Of a stretch of 64,000 bases of DNA, positions 33,129-42,186 are shown one piece after another. A program made the translations under genes and the position numbers. The notes under the pieces are model-generated. The model searched no databases, was not told the DNA's origin, and saw only the letters and a list, made by a program, of their open reading frames with translations. Every line of letters starts with the position of its first letter. The first letter of the stretch is position 1. This DNA is from Croceivirga sp009797885 (lineage in GTDB: Bacteria > Bacteroidota > Bacteroidia > Flavobacteriales > Flavobacteriaceae). The stretch spans positions 682,001-746,000 of the forward strand of contig AP035880.1 in assembly GCA_045866215.1 (NCBI GenBank), written 5' to 3'.

Positions 33129-34157
33129 CTACCCATCCAAATGCTTGGCATATCCTTCCCATTTCTCGATGCACTTTGCCATATCATCAGGGATTTCAGA
33201 ATCAAAAAGTAGTTTCTTTCCCGTAGTAGGATGAATAAATCCCAAGGTCCTGGCATGGAGTGCCTGTCTTGGCAGAATCTTGAAACAGTTTTCCACAAAT
33301 TGTTTGTATTTGGTAAAGGTGGTTCCTTTTAAAATTTTATCCCCTCCATACCGCCCGTCATTAAATAAGGTATGCCCCAAATGCTTCATATGCACCCGAA
33401 TCTGATGTGTTCTGCCTGTTTCCAGTTTACAGGAAACCAAGGTCACATATCCCAATCGTTTCAACACTTTGTAATGTGTAATGGCCTCCTTACCCTGTTC
33501 CCCATCTGGGAATACCATCATTTGTAATCTGTTTTTGGGATTGCGGGCAATAGGTCCTTCAATAGTGCCTTCATCTTCTTTTAAGCTTCCCCAGGCCAGG
33601 GCAACATATTCCCGCTCGGTGGATTTTTCAAAAAACTGCTGAGCCAAATTGGCCATGGCCATATCTGTTTTTGCGATGACCAATAAACCGGAGGTATCCT
33701 TATCAATACGATGTACCAAACCAGGTCTTCCAGAGCTATTGTTGGGTAAATCTTTAATGTGATGTACCAAGGCATTCAGTAGTGTTCCCGAATAATTCCC
33801 ATGTCCTGGATGGACTACCATTCCAGCAGGTTTATTGACCACTAAAACCTGATCGTCCTCAAAAACTATGTCCAATGGAATAGCTTCCGGCGTCAACAAA
33901 AACTCGTACGGGGGGTGTTCAAAAAGTACTTTTACCTCGTCCCCGGCCTTTACGCGATAATTCTGTTTTACTTGCTTGTTGTTTACCCAAATATGACCTT
34001 GTTTGGCCGCTTGCTGAATCTTGTTTCTGGTGGCGTTCTCAATGAAATTCATTAAAAATTTATCCACCCTAAGCGGTTCTTGCCCCTTTGAAGCCTCAAA
34101 TCGGTAATGTTCAAAAAGCTCATCTTGTGATAGATCGGAGGTATCGGAATCCATCAT
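33129..34157 (-). CDS. rluD: 23S rRNA pseudouridine synthase, RluD/RluA family
   Basis: RluD makes pseudouridines in helix 69 of 23S rRNA. With the start at 34157 the product has 342 residues: an S4 RNA-binding domain (about 28-85, RVDKFLMNFIENATRNKIQQ) and a catalytic domain with D152 in HRIDKDTSGLL plus GRTHQIRVHMKHLGH. The ATG overlaps the stop of the PASTA gene (TGATG), so translation is coupled. Longer upstream frames reach into that gene and are not used. Confidence 0.93.
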   Translation of the reverse strand: MMDSDTSDLSQDELFEHYRFEASKGQEPLRVDKFLMNFIENATRNKIQQAAKQGHIWVNNKQVKQNYRVKAGDEVKVLFEHPPYEFLLTPEAIPLDIVFEDDQVLVVNKPAGMVVHPGHGNYSGTLLNALVHHIKDLPNNSSGRPGLVHRIDKDTSGLLVIAKTDMAMANLAQQFFEKSTEREYVALAWGSLKEDEGTIEGPIARNPKNRLQMMVFPDGEQGKEAITHYKVLKRLGYVTLVSCKLETGRTHQIRVHMKHLGHTLFNDGRYGGDKILKGTTFTKYKQFVENCFKILPRQALHARTLGFIHPTTGKKLLFDSEIPDDMAKCIEKWEGYAKHLDG

Positions 34158-34747
34158 CAGTTTTGGGATTCTGCTTTTATAATGGCACGTCCAGGGATAG
34201 TACCGTTCCCACAAATCAATTCTACTTTGGAAGTTTTGGGCAATTTATCCCCTGGATTCATCTCCTTGCCTTTGTACCTAATATAGTAGACCATATCCTT
34301 TCCCAGTTCGTCTATATAGGTAACGCCTTGTACATCCAATCCAACTGCCCGTAACATGGAAGTGGCATTACGACGGGTAACCTGAATGATTTTGGGGATG
34401 GTCACCTTTTTATAACCCGATGGGTTTACGGTAAAATAGATTTTTCGGTTCTCCTTGACCTTGGTCCCGGCAGGGGGGTTCTGTTCCAGAATGGAAAACC
34501 TCGGATATTCCGGGTCGTAGTTCGTGGAATCCAAAACCTTGTAACGCAGACCGACATCTTCCGCGGCCTTTCGCATCTCCATTACGGACATTTTTGAAAA
34601 ATCCGGCACTTCAACAAACTCGCCATGGTTGGTGCTGCCTTTTAACCAGCGTAATGTCATAAAACAAATGGCAATTAAAACCAGGACCGCCAAGCCCAAT
34701 TGAATCAAAAATGTTCTACTCCGTAGAAAATCCAGAAAATCCTTCAT
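34157..34747 (-). CDS. Membrane-anchored PASTA-domain protein
   Basis: The 196 residues comprise a short cytoplasmic start, one membrane helix (about 13-34) and two to three PASTA units outside (VEVPDFSKMSVMEMRKAAED, QNPPAGTKVKENRKIYFTV, IPKIIQVTRRNATSMLRAVGL). PASTA domains bind peptidoglycan stem peptides or muropeptides. Here no kinase or transpeptidase domain is attached. The position between rluD and the divergent ddl gene is a conserved flavobacterial arrangement and fits a cell wall role. Confidence 0.88.
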   Translation of the reverse strand: MKDFLDFLRSRTFLIQLGLAVLVLIAICFMTLRWLKGSTNHGEFVEVPDFSKMSVMEMRKAAEDVGLRYKVLDSTNYDPEYPRFSILEQNPPAGTKVKENRKIYFTVNPSGYKKVTIPKIIQVTRRNATSMLRAVGLDVQGVTYIDELGKDMVYYIRYKGKEMNPGDKLPKTSKVELICGNGTIPGRAIIKAESQN

Positions 34748-34820
34748 GCCAAATGGTTTGCCGACAAATATAGAAAAACAGCCCTTTTTTAATTACTTTG
34801 GTGGCGTTTAATCGACCAAA

Positions 34821-35795
34821 GTGAAAAAGAACATTGCCATTATCATAGGGGGTTATTCCAGTGAGTACGCAATATCCGTGAAAAGCGGTACTGTAGTCCA
34901 ACAGCATTTGGACAATGAAATATTCAATACGTACAACATAGTTATTGGACCTGATAACTGGTACCATGAACTGCAAACTGGGGAGAGGGTTGAAATCGAC
35001 AAACACGATTTTAGTTTGAGCCTTTCCAATGGGAAAATAAAATTTGACTGTGTTTTCAATGCCATACATGGAACCCCAGGGGAAGATGGTCTGCTCCAGG
35101 CCTATTTTGAACTTTTGGGCATACCACAAACTTCCTGTGGTTATTATCAAGCAGCCTTGACCTTTAACAAAAGGGACTTGTTGAGCACTTTGAAACCCTA
35201 CGGAATAAAATGTGCAACCTCCTATTATGTGAACAAGGGAGAGGAAATAAACACCAATGAAATCGTCATAAAAGTAGGATTGCCCTGTTTTGTAAAGGCC
35301 AATAGGGCGGGAAGCAGCTTTGGTATCAGCAAGGTGTATTTGGAGGAAGAACTACCATCTGCCATCCAAAAGGCATTTGAGGAGGACGATGAGATCATCA
35401 TTGAATCCTTTTTGGATGGGACCGAAGTGTCCGTTGGGGTAATTACCTATCAAGGAAAAGTCGAGGTTTTACCAATGACGGAAATAGTAAGTGAAAACGA
35501 TTTCTTTGATTATGAAGCCAAGTACCAAGGGAAGTCCCAAGAGATTACGCCGGCCAGAATCTCTGACATCCAGCATCAAAACGCGGCCCGTATTGCAAAA
35601 AAAATCTATAGCGTTTTAAAAATGACCGGATATACCCGAAGTGAATTTATCTTTCAAGGCGATGAGCCCTATCTATTGGAAGTAAACACAACCCCCGGCC
35701 TTACGGAAGAAAGTATTCTTCCCCAACAGGCAAGGGAAGCCGGAATTTCACTATCCGAATTATTTGAAAGTGCAATTGAAGAAGCTTTAAAATAG
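34821..35795 (+). CDS. ddl: D-alanine--D-alanine ligase
   Basis: Ddl makes the D-Ala-D-Ala dipeptide for peptidoglycan. The 324-residue ATP-grasp protein begins at a GTG (34821) with KKNIAIIIGGYSSEYAISVKSG. It has GTPGEDGLLQAYFE, FVKANRAGSSFGISKV (ATP loop), IIESFLDGTEVSVGV and LEVNTTPGLTEESILPQQA. It diverges from the PASTA gene, leaving 73 bases for both promoters. Confidence 0.95.
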   Translation: MKKNIAIIIGGYSSEYAISVKSGTVVQQHLDNEIFNTYNIVIGPDNWYHELQTGERVEIDKHDFSLSLSNGKIKFDCVFNAIHGTPGEDGLLQAYFELLGIPQTSCGYYQAALTFNKRDLLSTLKPYGIKCATSYYVNKGEEINTNEIVIKVGLPCFVKANRAGSSFGISKVYLEEELPSAIQKAFEEDDEIIIESFLDGTEVSVGVITYQGKVEVLPMTEIVSENDFFDYEAKYQGKSQEITPARISDIQHQNAARIAKKIYSVLKMTGYTRSEFIFQGDEPYLLEVNTTPGLTEESILPQQAREAGISLSELFESAIEEALK

Positions 35796-35832
35796 CAAAT
35801 TCTGTGTATTTTTAATCAAATTCCTTCCACAC

Positions 35833-36300
35833 ATGAGACGAGCCATCTTTCCAGGTTCCTTTGACCCGTTAACATTAGGGCATTACGATATTATTAAACG
35901 GGGCATCACCCTTTTTGATGAACTCTTTATCGCCATTGGTATCAATGCGGACAAGAAATACATGTTCACCTTGGAAGAACGCCAAAAATTTATTGTGGAA
36001 GCCTTTAAGGATGAACCAAAAATAAAAGTGGTGACCTATGAAGGGTTGACCGTTGACTTTTGCAAGGAAATTGATGCGGATTTCATCCTTAGGGGCCTTA
36101 GAAATCCAGGGGATTTTGAATTTGAAAAAGCCATTGCCCATACCAACAGGAAGCTATCGGAAATTGAAACGGTATTCCTTCTCACCTCCTCCGGAAAATC
36201 CTATATCAGTTCCTCCATTGTTAGGGATGTAATTAGAAATGGTGGTAACTATAAAGGGCTTGTTCCCGATACCGTAATCGTTACAGGTCACCGAAGCTAA
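35833..36300 (+). CDS. coaD: Phosphopantetheine adenylyltransferase
   Basis: CoaD makes dephospho-CoA from phosphopantetheine and ATP, the fourth step of CoA synthesis. The 155 residues include GSFDPLTLGHYDII (the TxGH nucleotidyl transfer motif), DFILRGLRNPGDFEFE and the ISSSIVRD motif. Length is normal. It follows ddl by 37 bases and is probably co-transcribed with it. Confidence 0.96.
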   Translation: MRRAIFPGSFDPLTLGHYDIIKRGITLFDELFIAIGINADKKYMFTLEERQKFIVEAFKDEPKIKVVTYEGLTVDFCKEIDADFILRGLRNPGDFEFEKAIAHTNRKLSEIETVFLLTSSGKSYISSSIVRDVIRNGGNYKGLVPDTVIVTGHRS

Positions 36301-36474
36301 AATTGGATTTAACGTCAAAAAATAACATTCCAACCTCAATTTCTTACCAAAAAGGAGAGCAAACAACATGTTTCCGCACATACACAACATATATTTAAAA
36401 ATATAGTTATATACCACTAAAATTGTAGGAAATTACATATGTATTAAGAGCCCCACATCTTAAAAACCTACAAT

Positions 36475-38322
36475 TTGAAAGCTTTAAAGACCGACTCATT
36501 TAGTTATTTTGTTAGGCAATTACCCCAACCCATAGCTTTTGTGGATACTTCTTTTAGGTTGGTCGGTATTTCTGACAAGTGGTTGGAATACTTTGAATTC
36601 CCCAAGCAAAAAATAACAGGAACACCCATTTTTCATCTTTATGGGGAAAAAGTCAACACCCCTTGGAAAAATAGTTTCAAGAGCTGTCTTAAAGGAAACA
36701 CCGAGTACGGTATTCAAACCAGGATTACCAGTACCGGGAGGGAAAACTGGTACGAATGGACCAACATTCCATGGTATGACGAGGAAGAAAATGTAATTGG
36801 GGTTATCAGTAAAATTGAGGACATCACCAAAAAGGTGGAAAATGAAATGAAGTATGAAAAACTGGAAAACCTTCTTAAGGACCAATCGGAAATTACCAAA
36901 GTAGGTACCTGGGAGTACAACATTGGAACAGATACCTTGACATGGTCTTCCATGACCAAAAAAATTCATGAGGTTACCATGAACTATGAACCCAACGTAG
37001 AAACGGCCATAGACTTTTATCAACAAGGGCATTCCAGAAATACCATTGCCATGCTCATCCACAATGGGATACACCGCGGAGAAAGCTGGTCAAAGAAACT
37101 ACGGATAGAGACGGCCAAAGGGAACGGAAAATGGATTATTGCCGCTGGAAAACCACTTTACAAAAATGGAAGGATAACCAGACTAATTGGGACCATACAG
37201 GACGTTACCGAGCAGGTTGAACAGGAAGCCAAAACCAAAGAGAGTGAAGAACTGCTAAGGACACTCATAGATAACCTGCCCTTAAACTTGTACATAAAGG
37301 ATTTGGAATCCAGAAAAGTTTTGGTCAATAAATCGGAATGTGACTATCTAGGTGTGCAAAATCAGGAGGACATTATTGGGAAAACGGATTTTGAGTTTTA
37401 TACGGAAAGTATTGCCCAAATCTCCAGGGATGAAGATTTGCAGGTGATAAAAACCCAAAAACCCATTATTGGTAAAAGAACGATCAGCATAAAGAGGGAT
37501 GGAACCTCTACTTCCTTTCTTACTTCAAAAATACCTTGGCTGAACGGTAATGGGGAGAGCAAGGGACTCATAGGAATCAGTATCGACATTTCCGAACTTG
37601 TACAAAAGGAGGATCAACTTAGCGATTTGATCAATGTTACGGCGATCCAGAACAAGAAGCTCATCAACTTTGCACATATTGTTTCACATAACCTGCGCTC
37701 CCATGCAGCAAATTTTTCCATGCTGTTGAATTTCTTGGGAAAAGAGGATAAGGAAACCGAAAAGAAAAACATTTTGAAAATGCTGACAAAGGCTTCGGAC
37801 AATCTAATGAATACCCTGGAGAACCTCAACGAAGTTGTGCATATCAGTACAAATGTAAATTTGGAAAAGAAGCCCATTAACCTAAATGGACAGATTACCA
37901 AGGCACAGGAAAACCTTGCCGTTTTTTTGAAACAGAAAAACGCAAAAATCGTGAATACAATCTCTGATAAGGTCTATGTGCAAGCAGTACCGGCCTACCT
38001 GGATAGTATTCTACTGAACCTGCTTACCAATTCCGTTAAATACAAACATCCGGATAGGGATCCGGAAATTATACTATCAACCAAAAAAGAGGAAGACCAA
38101 ATTGTTTTTAGTGTAAAGGACAATGGACTGGGCATTGATATGGAGAAATATGGGAGAAAGCTTTTTGGAATGTACAAAACTTTCCATAACAATGCGGACG
38201 CCAGGGGTATTGGACTCTACATTACCAAGAACCAGATTGAAGCCATGGGCGGTTCCATAGTTGCCCATAGCCAAATAAACAAAGGATCGACGTTTAACGT
38301 ATATTTTAAAGATGAAACTTAA
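36475..38322 (+). CDS. Soluble multi-PAS sensor histidine kinase
   Basis: The 615-residue protein has no membrane helix. It carries three PAS-like segments (about 15-125, 135-255, 262-375), then a DHp domain with H405 in HIVSHNLRSHAANFSM and an ATPase domain with LLNLLTNSVKYKHP and DNGLGIDM. The phospho-acceptor box reads SHNLRSH, a variant common in flavobacterial PAS kinases. The only fitting start is TTG at 36475; the nearest ATG lies well inside the first PAS. It overlaps the next gene, a response regulator, by 11 bases. Confidence 0.85.
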   Translation: MKALKTDSFSYFVRQLPQPIAFVDTSFRLVGISDKWLEYFEFPKQKITGTPIFHLYGEKVNTPWKNSFKSCLKGNTEYGIQTRITSTGRENWYEWTNIPWYDEEENVIGVISKIEDITKKVENEMKYEKLENLLKDQSEITKVGTWEYNIGTDTLTWSSMTKKIHEVTMNYEPNVETAIDFYQQGHSRNTIAMLIHNGIHRGESWSKKLRIETAKGNGKWIIAAGKPLYKNGRITRLIGTIQDVTEQVEQEAKTKESEELLRTLIDNLPLNLYIKDLESRKVLVNKSECDYLGVQNQEDIIGKTDFEFYTESIAQISRDEDLQVIKTQKPIIGKRTISIKRDGTSTSFLTSKIPWLNGNGESKGLIGISIDISELVQKEDQLSDLINVTAIQNKKLINFAHIVSHNLRSHAANFSMLLNFLGKEDKETEKKNILKMLTKASDNLMNTLENLNEVVHISTNVNLEKKPINLNGQITKAQENLAVFLKQKNAKIVNTISDKVYVQAVPAYLDSILLNLLTNSVKYKHPDRDPEIILSTKKEEDQIVFSVKDNGLGIDMEKYGRKLFGMYKTFHNNADARGIGLYITKNQIEAMGGSIVAHSQINKGSTFNVYFKDET

Positions 38323-38725
38323 CAAAGTCTATATAGTTGATGATGATAGTATCACCATTTTTGGATTGAGAAAGCTTCTGGAAAAGTTCAGCAAAAAACT
38401 TTGCATTGAAGAGTTCAGAAATGGAAGGGAAGCCCTGGATGCCCTGTCTTCACTTTTGAAAAAGGGGGTAGCGTTGCCAGAGGTCATTTTTTTGGATATC
38501 AACATGCCCGTTATGGATGGTTGGACGTTCTTGGATGAATTCTTAAAACTTCCAAGTGTTTCAGGAGTGCACATTAAGATCATCACCTCCTCCATAGATG
38601 TTAGAGATCGCCAAAAATGGAAGTCCTACGTAAAAAAAACCGGACATCACATCGATTTCATTACCAAACCAATCTATGAATTGGATTTACGGGATGTTAC
38701 CCACAATATGAATTTAGCTTCCTAG
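38312..38725 (+). CDS. Single-domain response regulator paired with the PAS kinase
   Basis: The 137-residue receiver domain has D10-D12 in YIVDDDS, phospho-acceptor D62 in FLDINMPVMDGW and the conserved Lys in FITKPI. It overlaps the kinase gene by 11 bases, strong evidence that the two form a pair. There is no DNA-binding output domain. The pair sits between coaD and the M14 peptidase gene, inside an otherwise conserved housekeeping order. Confidence 0.88.
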   Translation: MKLNKVYIVDDDSITIFGLRKLLEKFSKKLCIEEFRNGREALDALSSLLKKGVALPEVIFLDINMPVMDGWTFLDEFLKLPSVSGVHIKIITSSIDVRDRQKWKSYVKKTGHHIDFITKPIYELDLRDVTHNMNLAS

Positions 38726-38770
38726 CAGCGGATCTTCTACTTTTGACACGCACAGTAGTCAAAATAACCC

Positions 38771-40546
38771 ATGAAGTCGCACTATCTGGTCTTTTTACTA
38801 ATTCCATTCCTTTTTTCCTGTAAGGATTCAATCCAACAAGACGAAAAGACCTTTTCCACAATTTTTGAGGATTCCAACGGGATGCAGACCGCAACCTATG
38901 ATCAGGTAATTGAATTCTATCTCTTGCTTGCCAGGGAATTTCCAGAAATCAACGTTCAGACCATTGGAGATACCGATAGCGGTCACCCTCTGCATTTAGT
39001 GACGTACAATCCCAATGCCGATTTTAATTTTCAAAAAATACGACAAGAAAAAAGCATTGTCCTGATTAATAATGGAATCCACCCTGGAGAGCCCGATGGT
39101 ATTGATGCCACCATGCTTTTGTTCAGGAATTTGGCCCAAAAAAGGATAGATGCCCCAAAGAACGTGGTCGTAACCTCCATTCCCGTTTATAATATAGGGG
39201 GAATGTTGAATAGGAACAGTACCAGTAGGGTCAATCAAAATGGTCCCGAAACCTATGGGTTCCGGGGAAACGCACAAAACTATGACCTGAATAGGGACTT
39301 CATAAAAATGGATACCCGAAACGCGTACACTTTTGTGGACATTTTCCATTTATTGAAACCGGATATATTCATAGACAACCATGTGAGCAATGGTGCTGAC
39401 TATCAATATACTTTGACCCATTTATTTACCCAACACAATAAACTCGGTGGGGAATTGGGAAATTATTTACATAAGGAGCTCATGCCTTCCCTGGAAATGG
39501 AACTACAAAAGAACGGACTGGACATCACACCGTACGTCAATGTATTCAATAGGCCTCCCGATGATGGTTTTTCGCAGTTTATGGACCACCCCAGATATTC
39601 CACAGGGTATACTTCACTATGGAACACCCTCGGGATGATGGTCGAAACCCATATGTTAAAACCCTACAAACCTAGGGTTGAAAGTACCTATCAGCTATTG
39701 CGGCAAATGGTGGATATAGCGGACAGGGACTACGAAAAAATCAAATCCCTTAGAACCAAGGCCAATGAATCTGCACTAAAAATGAAAGGCTTTCCATTGA
39801 ATTGGGTATTGGACACCACTAAGGTTACGAAATTGAATTTTAAGGGTTTCACTGCAGATACCCTTTTGAGCGAGTTGACCGGCATGCCAAGATTACGATA
39901 CGACAAAACAAAGCCCTTTGAGAAGGAAATCCCTTACCGTAATCATTTTTACCCCAAAGATACCATTGAAGTACCCGAAGCCTACCTTCTGAAAAAGGGG
40001 TGGCAGAAGGTCATTGATCGCCTGGCCGCGAACGATATTGATTACTTTGAAGTGGAAAAGGATACGCTTCTAAGTGTTGAAAGTTATCATATTGAATCCT
40101 ACAAAACGTATTCCAGACCATACGAAGGACATTATCCGCATTACAATACCCAGGTAACCAAATCCCAAATAGAGGTCCACGTACAAAAGGGGGATTACGT
40201 AATTCCCACTCGGCAAGAGGGGATTCGCTATGTATTGGAAACCTTGGAACCGGAAGCGGTCGATTCCTTTTTTAACTGGAACTTTTTTGACACTGTCCTT
40301 CAGCAAAAGGAAGGTTTCTCCCCTTATGTTTTTGAAGATTTGGCCCTCAGGATTTTAGAGGAAAATGCGTTTTTAAAAGACAGTTTTGAGCTTAAAAAAG
40401 CAAAAGAAAAAGACTTTTCCGAAAACTGGTATGCCCAATTGGAATGGATTTACAAGAACTCGCAATATCGTGAACCGGCCCACCTGCAGTATCCCGTTTA
40501 TCGCATAGTAAAGGGTAGCGAAGCCGCTTTTCTGTTAAAAGATTAG
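38771..40546 (+). CDS. M14 family zinc carboxypeptidase, lipoprotein
   Basis: The 591 residues begin with a lipoprotein signal (FLLIPFLFSC, Cys at 17). The zinc site is H104 and E107 in GIHPGEPDG and H204 in IDNHVSNG, with R175 of LNRDF in the substrate-binding position. The 300-residue C-terminal part has no clear domain. M14 enzymes trim peptides or peptidoglycan stems. The stop overlaps the convergent NUDIX gene by 12 bases. Confidence 0.85.
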   Translation: MKSHYLVFLLIPFLFSCKDSIQQDEKTFSTIFEDSNGMQTATYDQVIEFYLLLAREFPEINVQTIGDTDSGHPLHLVTYNPNADFNFQKIRQEKSIVLINNGIHPGEPDGIDATMLLFRNLAQKRIDAPKNVVVTSIPVYNIGGMLNRNSTSRVNQNGPETYGFRGNAQNYDLNRDFIKMDTRNAYTFVDIFHLLKPDIFIDNHVSNGADYQYTLTHLFTQHNKLGGELGNYLHKELMPSLEMELQKNGLDITPYVNVFNRPPDDGFSQFMDHPRYSTGYTSLWNTLGMMVETHMLKPYKPRVESTYQLLRQMVDIADRDYEKIKSLRTKANESALKMKGFPLNWVLDTTKVTKLNFKGFTADTLLSELTGMPRLRYDKTKPFEKEIPYRNHFYPKDTIEVPEAYLLKKGWQKVIDRLAANDIDYFEVEKDTLLSVESYHIESYKTYSRPYEGHYPHYNTQVTKSQIEVHVQKGDYVIPTRQEGIRYVLETLEPEAVDSFFNWNFFDTVLQQKEGFSPYVFEDLALRILEENAFLKDSFELKKAKEKDFSENWYAQLEWIYKNSQYREPAHLQYPVYRIVKGSEAAFLLKD

Positions 40547-41131
40547 ATTTTCTTCAAAAAGGATCCTTATGTTTCGGTAGGAATTTTTAAGGGCCTTTTC
40601 CGTTTTTTTAGGCCCCTTCCATTTTACTTTGGTAATGCCCTCATCTTCCTGGGCAACAAACTTGCCGGAATAATCGGTATACATTTCAAACCAGTACACT
40701 TTTTTTAGTTTGAATTTGTCCCCCCTCCTAAAAATATGGTACGTAGTCTGTAAATATCGTTTTACACTAAGGTTTTCTACCCCGGTCTCCTCTTCCACTT
40801 CCCTTACGGCGGCAGCTTCTATGGATTCGCCTTTGTCCAACTTCCCTTTGGGCAAGTCCCATTTTCCCTCTCTAAAGATAAAGAGCACCTTTCCTTTTTT
40901 ATTTTTCACCAATCCTCCCCCAGCAACGATCATAGGTATTTTACTGGTAAACTTCTCAAGGATGTCGTTGCCCGGTTCAAAAATATAAGCGGTATCCAAA
41001 AGGTTTTTGGCGAGAGCGGTTATTGCATAATTTATGGCATTGTCCTCAAGGGTGAAAACATTTCCCAAAGAGTTGTCCGGTTGTTGATTGGTCAAAATCA
41101 ACGGAGACTCATTTACAAAAACTTTATACAT
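40535..41131 (-). CDS. NUDIX hydrolase
   Basis: From ATG at 41131 the protein has 198 residues and starts MYKVFVNESPLILTN, as in flavobacterial relatives. The NUDIX box is complete: GKLDKGESIEAAAVREVEEETGV. A preceding domain of about 60 residues (TLEDNAINYAITALAKNLLD) precedes the hydrolase fold. The substrate, a nucleoside diphosphate linked to something, is not known. It diverges from pyrE with only 7 bases between the start codons. Confidence 0.9.
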   Translation of the reverse strand: MYKVFVNESPLILTNQQPDNSLGNVFTLEDNAINYAITALAKNLLDTAYIFEPGNDILEKFTSKIPMIVAGGGLVKNKKGKVLFIFREGKWDLPKGKLDKGESIEAAAVREVEEETGVENLSVKRYLQTTYHIFRRGDKFKLKKVYWFEMYTDYSGKFVAQEDEGITKVKWKGPKKTEKALKNSYRNIRILFEENLIF

Positions 41132-41138
41132 TTGCGCA

Positions 41139-41780
41139 ATGATTTTGGACAAGAACAGCGCTAAAAAAACAGCTGAGCTGTTGCTGCAAATTAATGCAAT
41201 TAAGTTGAGTCCTGAAAGTCCATTTACATGGGCTTCCGGTTGGAAATCCCCAATTTACTGTGATAACCGAATAATTTTGTCCTATCCACAGATTCGGAAT
41301 TTTGTCCGCGAGGAAATGGCCAAGCAGGTTGAAGGAATTTATGGAAAGCCCGATGCCATTGCCGGAGTGGCCACTGGTGCCATAGGTATTGGTATCCTAG
41401 TGGCGGAATCCTTAGGGTTACCTTTTGTTTATGTAAGGCCCGAGCCCAAGTCGCATGGAAGGCAGAATCAAATTGAAGGCCATTTGGAACCCGGACAAAG
41501 TGTGGTAGTCATTGAAGATTTGATCAGCACGGGTAAGAGTAGCCTTAATGCGGTGAACGCCCTGAAAGCGGCCAAACTGGATGTAAAGGGCATGGTGGCC
41601 ATTTTCACCTATGGCTTTGAGGCAGCGACCGAGAATTTTAAAAATGAACATGTCCAATTACATACATTAAGTGATTACGGGCATTTGATCGAGCAGGCTG
41701 CCCAAACACAGTATATCCGAGAATCCCAATTAAAAACGCTAATGGAATGGAGAACGGCTCCGGACCAATGGCAACCTTAA
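41139..41780 (+). CDS. pyrE: Orotate phosphoribosyltransferase
   Basis: PyrE makes OMP from orotate and PRPP in pyrimidine synthesis. From ATG at 41139 (MILDKNSAKKTAELLLQINA) there are 213 residues with SPFTWASGWKSPIYCDNR, GVATGAIGIG and the PRPP loop VVVIEDLISTGKSS. An upstream in-frame start would overlap the NUDIX gene and is rejected. A TACATTTG box (41127-41134) just ahead would put transcription at or very near the ATG. Confidence 0.95.
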   Translation: MILDKNSAKKTAELLLQINAIKLSPESPFTWASGWKSPIYCDNRIILSYPQIRNFVREEMAKQVEGIYGKPDAIAGVATGAIGIGILVAESLGLPFVYVRPEPKSHGRQNQIEGHLEPGQSVVVIEDLISTGKSSLNAVNALKAAKLDVKGMVAIFTYGFEAATENFKNEHVQLHTLSDYGHLIEQAAQTQYIRESQLKTLMEWRTAPDQWQP

Positions 41781-41787
41781 GTAAATT

Positions 41788-42186
41788 ATGTATATAGAAG
41801 CACCTAAAAAAAGTTTGAATACCAGTGCAAAAGAAGTCTTTGATTTTCTCTGTGACATCCGGAACTTTGAAAAGCTTATGCCTGAAAACATTGATAAGTT
41901 CGAGGTTTTGGACGAAAGCACTTTTAGATTTGCCCTAAAGGGAATGCCCGAAATTGTGCTGCGCCTAAAGGAGAAATATCCAAATTCCAAAGTGATTTAT
42001 GGAGCGGCCAGTAGCAAACTTTCATTTACCCTAACCGCAGCTATCCAAGAATTGGATGGGGATACCAGTGAGGTCACCCTAAGTTTTGAAGGGGAATTCA
42101 ACGCCATGATGGCAATGATGATCAAAAGTCCCATTACCAATTTTATAGGGACCCTATCCTCCAATATGGACGTGATCGGTCAATAA
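41788..42186 (+). CDS. SRPBCC (START/Bet v1-like) family protein
   Basis: The 132-residue protein has the helix-grip pattern: N-terminal strand MYIEAPKKSLNTSAKEVFDFL, a helix with NFEKLMPENIDKFEVLD, long strands and a C-terminal helix FIGTLSSNMDVIG. Proteins of this fold bind lipids or other hydrophobic ligands. It follows pyrE by 7 bases, a pairing kept in flavobacteria, but its ligand is unknown. Its end overlaps birA by 7 bases, convergently. Confidence 0.75.
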   Translation: MYIEAPKKSLNTSAKEVFDFLCDIRNFEKLMPENIDKFEVLDESTFRFALKGMPEIVLRLKEKYPNSKVIYGAASSKLSFTLTAAIQELDGDTSEVTLSFEGEFNAMMAMMIKSPITNFIGTLSSNMDVIGQ

